Assembly (NCBI GenBank): GCA_013115135.1
Contig: JABANP010000955.1
Coordinates: 1 to 10,731, forward strand
From: Perkinsus olseni
Taxonomy: Eukaryota; Perkinsozoa; Perkinsida; Perkinsidae
Direction: 5' to 3'
DNA length: 10,731 nt
A program made the translations under genes and the position numbers. Every line of letters starts with the position of its first letter. Position 1 is the stretch's first letter. The notes beneath the pieces are model-generated. The model saw nothing but the letters and a program-made list of their open reading frames with translations. It was not told the origin of the DNA and ran no database searches. This document shows positions 6,747 to 10,731 of the stretch, one piece after another.

Positions 6747-7928
6747 CTAGGCCACAGGATTAATACGGGGATATTTATTATCGAAGAACCAATTACGAAT
6801 CTCGGTGTGCATGAGATGTCGTGACTGAGTGTAGAAAGCGTGAACACCATGAACTGGGTTGCGAATCGTCTGGGTGAACCCTGACTTGATGTAGATTGTG
6901 CCATCATCCGAGACGATAGTCTGCACCGGCTCAAACTCATCCAGCTGTCCCCTTTCTTCTCCGAGCTCGCGTCCTCGTTGATCACACAAGCTATAATAGT
7001 AAAAGTTACTGCCGTCGCCCGAGCTGCACAATAACAATAGATTCTTCTTCAATAAGAGATATTCCACCACCATGCCATCGTGTGGCTCGAGGAGCCATGA
7101 GCACAAGCACTCTACCGATACTCTCCTCCCGCTGTGGGTTACCAACAGCTTACGAAAACCCCATTCTTCCTCGTTACCCGCACAGTAGACAACAGATAGG
7201 ATGCAGCCATTCTGACCCTCATGCTCGCAGATCAGTGACATGGGCCATTCGGTGCACGAGTCGGAGAGGTTCCATACCATCTGGGCTTGAATCCTGCCGT
7301 TCGCGCTGTTCCGAGCGTCGAGACACACCAAGGAGAAAGGACCACCTTCCTGATCGGGTCCGGAACAGGGTAGATATAGGCGTCCAGCAGTAGATGCCAT
7401 TCCCCCTCTGAAGTTGGAAATGTCTTGTGCTAGGTCGAGCATCCCTTCCACTACAACGACCCGACTAATGGCTTCAAATTCGTCTGTGAGGCGGTGCACA
7501 TGGAGCAAGAACGCATCGTCATTCTTATAGAGGATGTAAAGTGCGTCCTTAACAGGGTCGTAACAGTGGCCCTGCATGTAACCCTCCCCGCTTATGATTC
7601 GTAGGTGTGGAGTGGCAGCAGGGCTGAGAACTGGTACCAGATTGAATCCAGTTTTACAATGCAGGGCAGCCGTCAGCACACCATGCCTGATGAACAGGAA
7701 GCTGATGTCAGGTAGCATGACGGTAGTGCAGGGACAGTTGAAGGTGAGCTCTCTCGGGCTCTTGCCGAGGAAGCCCGACACTTCTCTACCAACATCATTG
7801 AGGAATCCGCCATCACTCAAGTAACGGCGGAACCTGGACTTGACGACTTCCGACTCGAGGGCTATGGTAGAGCAGAGGAATGGGTTCATTGAAGTTACTG
7901 ATGGACGAAAAAACCCCTCATTCAACAT
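6747..7928 (-). CDS. Family gene B', intact twin of B
   Basis: The frame is uninterrupted from ATG at 7928 to TAG at 6747-6749 and encodes 393 aa, with the same alternative start (ATG at 7889, MNPFLC). The N-terminal half is almost identical to B. Differences gather in the C-terminal half. One cluster is around the TH.G.RVSVE...SWLL segment (SGRR for RGKR, LLEPHDG for LLDPHDG). Another covers the stretch after DDGTIYIKSG (IRNPVHGVHAFYTQ for IHNPVDCIHAFHTQ), where DNA differs at 12 of about 60 positions. In that cluster B' is closer to A' and C, for example IYIKSG and HAFY, so B looks like the changed copy. Fold and function are inferred no further than for B. Confidence 0.85.
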   Translation of the reverse strand: MLNEGFFRPSVTSMNPFLCSTIALESEVVKSRFRRYLSDGGFLNDVGREVSGFLGKSPRELTFNCPCTTVMLPDISFLFIRHGVLTAALHCKTGFNLVPVLSPAATPHLRIISGEGYMQGHCYDPVKDALYILYKNDDAFLLHVHRLTDEFEAISRVVVVEGMLDLAQDISNFRGGMASTAGRLYLPCSGPDQEGGPFSLVCLDARNSANGRIQAQMVWNLSDSCTEWPMSLICEHEGQNGCILSVVYCAGNEEEWGFRKLLVTHSGRRVSVECLCSWLLEPHDGMVVEYLLLKKNLLLLCSSGDGSNFYYYSLCDQRGRELGEERGQLDEFEPVQTIVSDDGTIYIKSGFTQTIRNPVHGVHAFYTQSRHLMHTEIRNWFFDNKYPRINPVA

Positions 7929-8141
7929 GCGAGCGACAGATGATCGAGGAACGAGTTATCAGTTTATGCGTTACAAATTGTTATCAATGATAGCCCTTCA
8001 TGCGGCGTGACAAACTTATGAGCTTGGTGACTATGTGCATTCGAGTTCGTTCGGTGATACAGTAGCACGGCACCGGAGCCCAGAATGGCAATTGGCGCCC
8101 GGCAGGGCCACCGTTACGACGGAGGAAGCCTCTCCGAGCAA

Positions 8142-8236
8142 CTCTCATTCCTTTCTACTAGAGCTACGGAGAAATGCCCGTCCGAAGCTTCTTACGTAGC
8201 TTCAAAACCCTCACCACCCTGGTAATGAACAGCTCA
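8142..8236 (-). promoter_or_regulatory. Conserved two-block upstream element ahead of B'
   Basis: This is the unit 2 copy of 2769-2863 and is nearly identical to it, with block 1 at 8142-8174 and block 2 at 8204-8236. It adds little independent support, because the whole region was duplicated recently. Confidence 0.4.
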
Positions 8237-8245
8237 CGAGATAAA

Positions 8246-8255
8246 GGGGGGGGGG
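8246..8255. repeat. G10 mononucleotide run
   Basis: Ten G stand where unit 1 has eight (2873-2880). Such runs are both mutation-prone and error-prone in sequencing. Confidence 0.85.
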
Positions 8256-8536
8256 CGAACAACGATTGGATGGCACTGAGTCATTGCGTTTAACGAGGAG
8301 CCCACCGGCCCGACTCAAGGCCAGCAATTAACACAAAGGAACTGTTCCGCTGAAACAGATTGAAAACGACGTTCGAGTAGAGATACACGCAGGAATAGAG
8401 TGAGTAATGGAGTACAGTCATTCAATGAGTATCCAGAAAATAGATGTCAAACGAGACACCTTAACGTGATAAATTAGAACTACGCAAGATCAGGGAATCC
8501 ATCCACCTGCCGGGATTCGAGGATCCCTGAGCCCAG

Positions 8537-9667
8537 CTAGACCTCCGCAGGATGGGCAGGGCGACTTTTGGTAACAACTAACCAATTTGAGGCATCCCTA
8601 TCCGTTAGACGCCGGGCTTGAGAGTAGAAAGCGTGCACACGGCTTACTGACCTGTATCGATCCCCAGACTTGATGTAGATGGTACCGTCATCCGCGATGA
8701 GAGCCCGTGATGCTTGGAGCGGAGTCCGCTGGACTCGTGCCATTCCAAGATCGTGACCTTGTTCATCACATAGGCTATGAGAGTACCTGCCTTCTTCGTT
8801 TTTTGAGGTGTAGAATAACAGGAGGTTTTTTCTTAGCAACCGGTATTCCACCTCATCGGCACCATGTCGCCTGAGGGGCCATGAGCTCAGACACACCGAC
8901 GATACTTCTCCTGCCCGATGAATGACCGATAGCCTCTGATAGACCCATCCCTCGCTCTTGTTACAGTAAATGACGCACAAGACACATTCATCTTGGTGCT
9001 GCTCATCACTGACAACGAGTGATATTGGCTTAAAGGGCTGCGAGTCGGCGAAGTGGCGAATAATCTGCGCTCGAATAACGGATGATGCCGAATCCCGAGG
9101 GTCGAGGCAGATCAGGCGGGGATCATCCCAAAAGAATGTTGTGCTTCCGGCTAGGTACAATCGCCCACCGACAAATACCATTTCCCCTCTCCAAATCGGC
9201 CAGCCACCACAGTCGGGCATACCTTGAACCGAGACTCTTCGAGTCCGCGGAGAGGCGCCTTGAGAGAGCGAATGCACATCCAGCCAACAATCTCTTATCA
9301 TGGCTGCCAAGATGTAAAGCTCATCCCCAGCAGGGTCGTAACAGTGACCGAGAACGCGACCCCCCTTCCTGAGGGTGATACGTAGAAGTGGATTCGCAGC
9401 CGGGCCGAAGAGTGGCATGCAAGTGAGCTCTCCATGTGAAGTGCTGGCCATCAGCACACCATGCCTGATGAACATGAAGGATGCAGTAGATAGCATGACG
9501 GTATTGCAGGGGCAGTCGAAGGTGAGCTCCCTCGAACTCTTGCCGAGGAAGGCCGACACCTCTCTACCAACATCATTGAGAAATCCGCTACCCTCCAAGT
9601 TACGGCGGAACCTGGACTTGAGCACTGCCGACTCGAGAGCTATGGTGGAGCAGAGGAATGGGTTCAT
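8537..9667 (-). CDS. Family gene C', intact uncharacterised ~376-aa protein
   Basis: The frame is open from ATG at 9667 (MNPFLCSTIALES) to TAG at 8537-8539. It also stays open 12 codons upstream, but without an ATG, so 9667 is the chosen start. Blocks seen are GFLNDVGREVSAFLGKS, CPCNTV, FIRHGVLM, GHCYDPAGDELYIL, GRLYLAGS, DDPRLICLDPRD, ADDGTIYIKSGD, VHAFYSQARRL and a C-terminal SNWLVV tail ending PAEV. It is the only intact member of the C type here. Relative to B it has a different middle (SQGASPRTRR, DSQPFKPISLVV) and a basic, proline-containing end. The 3' half is near-identical to C, the 5' half diverged, with the switch at 9127. It has no evident transmembrane segment. A beta-propeller-like fold is inferred only from the strand pattern. 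Confidence 0.82.
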   Translation of the reverse strand: MNPFLCSTIALESAVLKSRFRRNLEGSGFLNDVGREVSAFLGKSSRELTFDCPCNTVMLSTASFMFIRHGVLMASTSHGELTCMPLFGPAANPLLRITLRKGGRVLGHCYDPAGDELYILAAMIRDCWLDVHSLSQGASPRTRRVSVQGMPDCGGWPIWRGEMVFVGGRLYLAGSTTFFWDDPRLICLDPRDSASSVIRAQIIRHFADSQPFKPISLVVSDEQHQDECVLCVIYCNKSEGWVYQRLSVIHRAGEVSSVCLSSWPLRRHGADEVEYRLLRKNLLLFYTSKNEEGRYSHSLCDEQGHDLGMARVQRTPLQASRALIADDGTIYIKSGDRYRSVSRVHAFYSQARRLTDRDASNWLVVTKSRPAHPAEV

Positions 9668-9881
9668 CGAAGTTACTGACAGAACAAAAAGTCTCTCGAT
9701 CAAACGTTCTAGTGTCGAGGGAGGAGCTCGCAGCTTATATGCTATTATAGGCTATCGGACAGCGAGACAAAGTTACAACTTTGATGGCTATGCCGACCCC
9801 AGTTCATTCTGTGCTAGAACAACACTAGAGCTCAGGATGCTAGTCATCACATGGCAGGCCGCGGTTCAGAGCAGGTAACTC

Positions 9882-10353
9882 TTTTCTTTGAGCCTCTTCG
9901 CAGCTATCACATTTCTCTGGAGCGACGAGGAAACGACCAACATTCCACTATGCAGTATTCTCGGTAAAGCGGTGCCAGACGGGTACTCCTTCCTTTGCAA
10001 CAAAACCTTCATCAACTGGACGACGAGCAGCTCATGACAGAGAGAGAGTGCGCAGCATGGGCGTTATAAATCCTCGTTTGATTTAGTTGGTCGGCCCCAG
10101 CGGAAGTAGATCTTACATTTTCTTTGAGCCTCTTCGCAGCTATCACATTTCTCTGGAGCGACGAGGAAACGACCAACATTCCACTATGCAGTATTCTCGG
10201 TAAAGCGGTGCCAGACGGGTACTCCTTCCTTTGCAACAAAACCTTCATCAACTGGACGACGAGCAGCTCATGACAGAGAGAGAGTGCGCAGCATGGGCGT
10301 TATAAATCCTCGTTTGATTTAGTTGGTCGGCCCCAGCGGAAGTAGATCTTACA
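9882..10353. repeat. Perfect 236-bp tandem duplication upstream of C'
   Basis: Bases 9882-10117 recur at 10118-10353 with no difference seen, and the match extends 2 bp (TT), giving a 2-bp junction overlap. The matching region of unit 1 (about 4382-4625) has a single diverged copy, so the duplication is recent and specific to this unit. It doubles the upstream two-block element of C'. Confidence 0.92.
9904..10034 (-). promoter_or_regulatory. Conserved two-block upstream element ahead of C' (duplicated at 10140-10270)
   Basis: Block 1 (9904-9934) runs from CTATCACATTTC to GAGGAAAC and block 2 (10002-10034) from AAAACCTTCATC to GAGCAGCTCA. Both match C and, more loosely, B. The whole element is copied again 236 bp further upstream, so C' has two. 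Confidence 0.4.
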
Positions 10354-10599
10354 TTACCACAACTTGAACCTAGGTGAGCGACTAAACGCAATCCTGTCTC
10401 ATTGTGCTGCAACTGTCATGTTAACTCACGAGACCCCATCGGAGTCCGATGATGGGACTGCGCATGGATATGTGGCGGGAATCTAACCAGGGTCGACAAT
10501 GAGTCACGCAACGAAAAGTTAATCAAACGATCAGATTGAGTCATATCCTCGGAAGTAGGCAGGAGACACAGCGGCAGAACCCAGAACGTAGAGGCTCGT

Positions 10600-10731
10600 A
10601 CGGGCTCGAGGGTAGAAAACATGCAGCAATCCATCGGGTAGCCCAGGGTTAACCTGGAGTTCATGTAAACGGTATCATCATCCGCGATAAGAGTCTGATC
10701 CGATTCAGATCCGTCGGCTCAATACCGTTGA
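10600..10731 (-). pseudogene. Family gene A'' remnant: C-terminal part with the end deleted (continues off the right edge)
   Basis: The segment encodes SDQTLIADDDTVYM.S and YPMDC, matching EQTLVADDGTIYIKS and HPMDC of A'. A 1-bp loss follows at the Cys-Val-His-Ala-Phe block. Upstream, an in-frame TGA lies near 10712. Compared with A', about 90 bp that should hold the NWFFD...NPAV tail and TAG (A' about 4870-4962) are missing: the sequence jumps from the FYP.. codons straight into what is 3' flank in A'. It marks the start of a third A-B-C unit. A large frame that continues to 10416 is a by-product of the deletion. Confidence 0.7.

Larger units (their letters stand above)
7929..8536. other. 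B'-C' spacer: upstream of B', downstream of C'
   Basis: No supportable gene is visible. The stretch matches 2556-3161 with very few substitutions. It carries the two-block upstream element (8142-8236) and a G10 run (8246-8255). Confidence 0.6.
5365..9127. repeat. Unit 2 of the ~5.37-kb tandem segmental duplication
   Basis: This is the second copy of the block at 1-3752, in direct orientation. It holds most of A' (from its middle to its start), B' and the 3' half of C'. Differences from unit 1 are few and uneven: small indels in A/A', a 14-bp palindromic insertion at 6163-6176, a G10 in place of a G8 run, and two tight clusters of substitutions (around 6833-6892 and 8868-8925). The combination of near-identity and real differences suggests two genuine loci, not an assembly duplicate. 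Confidence 0.9.
9668..10599. other. C'-A'' spacer, enlarged by a tandem duplication
   Basis: No supportable gene is visible in this 930-bp stretch. It is the counterpart of 4325-4891 with added length from the 236-bp duplication at 9882-10353 and from extra sequence next to the start of C' (about 9700-9820). Frames at 10012-10251 and 10416-10664 on the minus strand do not match the family in this region, apart from the A'' remnant at the right. Confidence 0.6.

Noticed and set aside
8246..8255. Telomere-like or quadruplex-forming tract
   Set aside because: It is a single G run without repeated G tracts; a variable mononucleotide run is enough to explain it.
5365..9127. Assembly artefact duplicating 1-3752
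   Set aside because: Not fully excluded, but unlikely: the copies differ by several indels, clustered substitutions and a clean breakpoint into diverged sequence.
9375..9878. Plus-strand frame of 167 codons antisense to the start of C'
   Set aside because: Most of it is antisense to conserved C' coding sequence, and the equivalent in unit 1 is not preserved.
10416..10664. Minus-strand 82-codon frame at the right end taken as a separate gene
   Set aside because: Its first ~25 codons match the C-terminal part of A-type genes and the rest is former 3' flank joined by a deletion, so it is part of the A'' remnant.
1..10731. Transposon or retroelement as the source of the repeats
   Set aside because: No transposase, reverse transcriptase or integrase motifs, no terminal inverted or long terminal repeats, and no target-site duplication were found. 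Direct tandem arrangement fits unequal crossing-over.
1..10731. CRISPR array or prokaryotic operon
   Set aside because: There are no short regularly spaced repeats. Genes are about 600 bp apart without ribosome-binding sites, unlike a bacterial operon.

Overview
The window looks like a piece of a eukaryotic, probably protist, genome. It is filled by one lineage-specific multigene family. All genes lie on the minus strand, head to tail, with no visible introns, about 570-870 bp apart and with base composition near 50% GC. No tRNA, rRNA, Shine-Dalgarno-led operon, transposase, reverse transcriptase or CRISPR array was seen. Unidirectional arrays of near-identical, intronless, unfamiliar genes would fit an alveolate such as Perkinsus or a dinoflagellate relative. 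That placement is a guess from organisation only; nothing here is a diagnostic marker.

Layout, reading + coordinates (every gene is transcribed leftwards): A (1-763, 3' end outside the window), B (1374-2555), C (3162-4287, broken), A' (4892-6018, broken), B' (6747-7928), C' (8537-9667, intact) and A'' (10600-10731, a relic cut by the window edge). The order A-B-C thus occurs twice and a third unit begins. Bases 1-3752 repeat almost exactly as 5365-9127 (offset 5364-5375 bp). Near-identity stops abruptly inside gene C, whose 5' half and upstream region are much more diverged between units.

The protein is about 375-393 residues. Shared landmarks are an N-terminal FLCSTIALES block, FLNDVGREVS..LGKS.REL, CPC.T, FIRHGVL, GHCYDP, GRLYL, LICLD.RD, DDGTIYIKSG, HAF..Q.R.L and a C-terminal NW..... 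tail ending in TAG. The recurring short strands with D/G turns suggest a beta-propeller-like fold. I do not recognise the family and assign no function.

Only B, B' and C' are cleanly intact. A is open but carries a pair of compensating indels. A' has a 1-bp deletion. C has lost its start codon and gained 1 bp. A'' has lost its C-terminal tail. The three simple frameshifts and indels in A, A' and C sit mostly in G or C runs, so sequencing error must be excluded before calling them pseudogenes. Other marks of array turnover are a perfect 236-bp tandem duplication (9882-10353), palindromes that look like template-switch scars (4282-4300, 6156-6176), clustered substitution tracts in otherwise identical DNA, and a G8/G10 run. 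Upstream of B and C genes lies a conserved two-block non-coding element that may be the family promoter.
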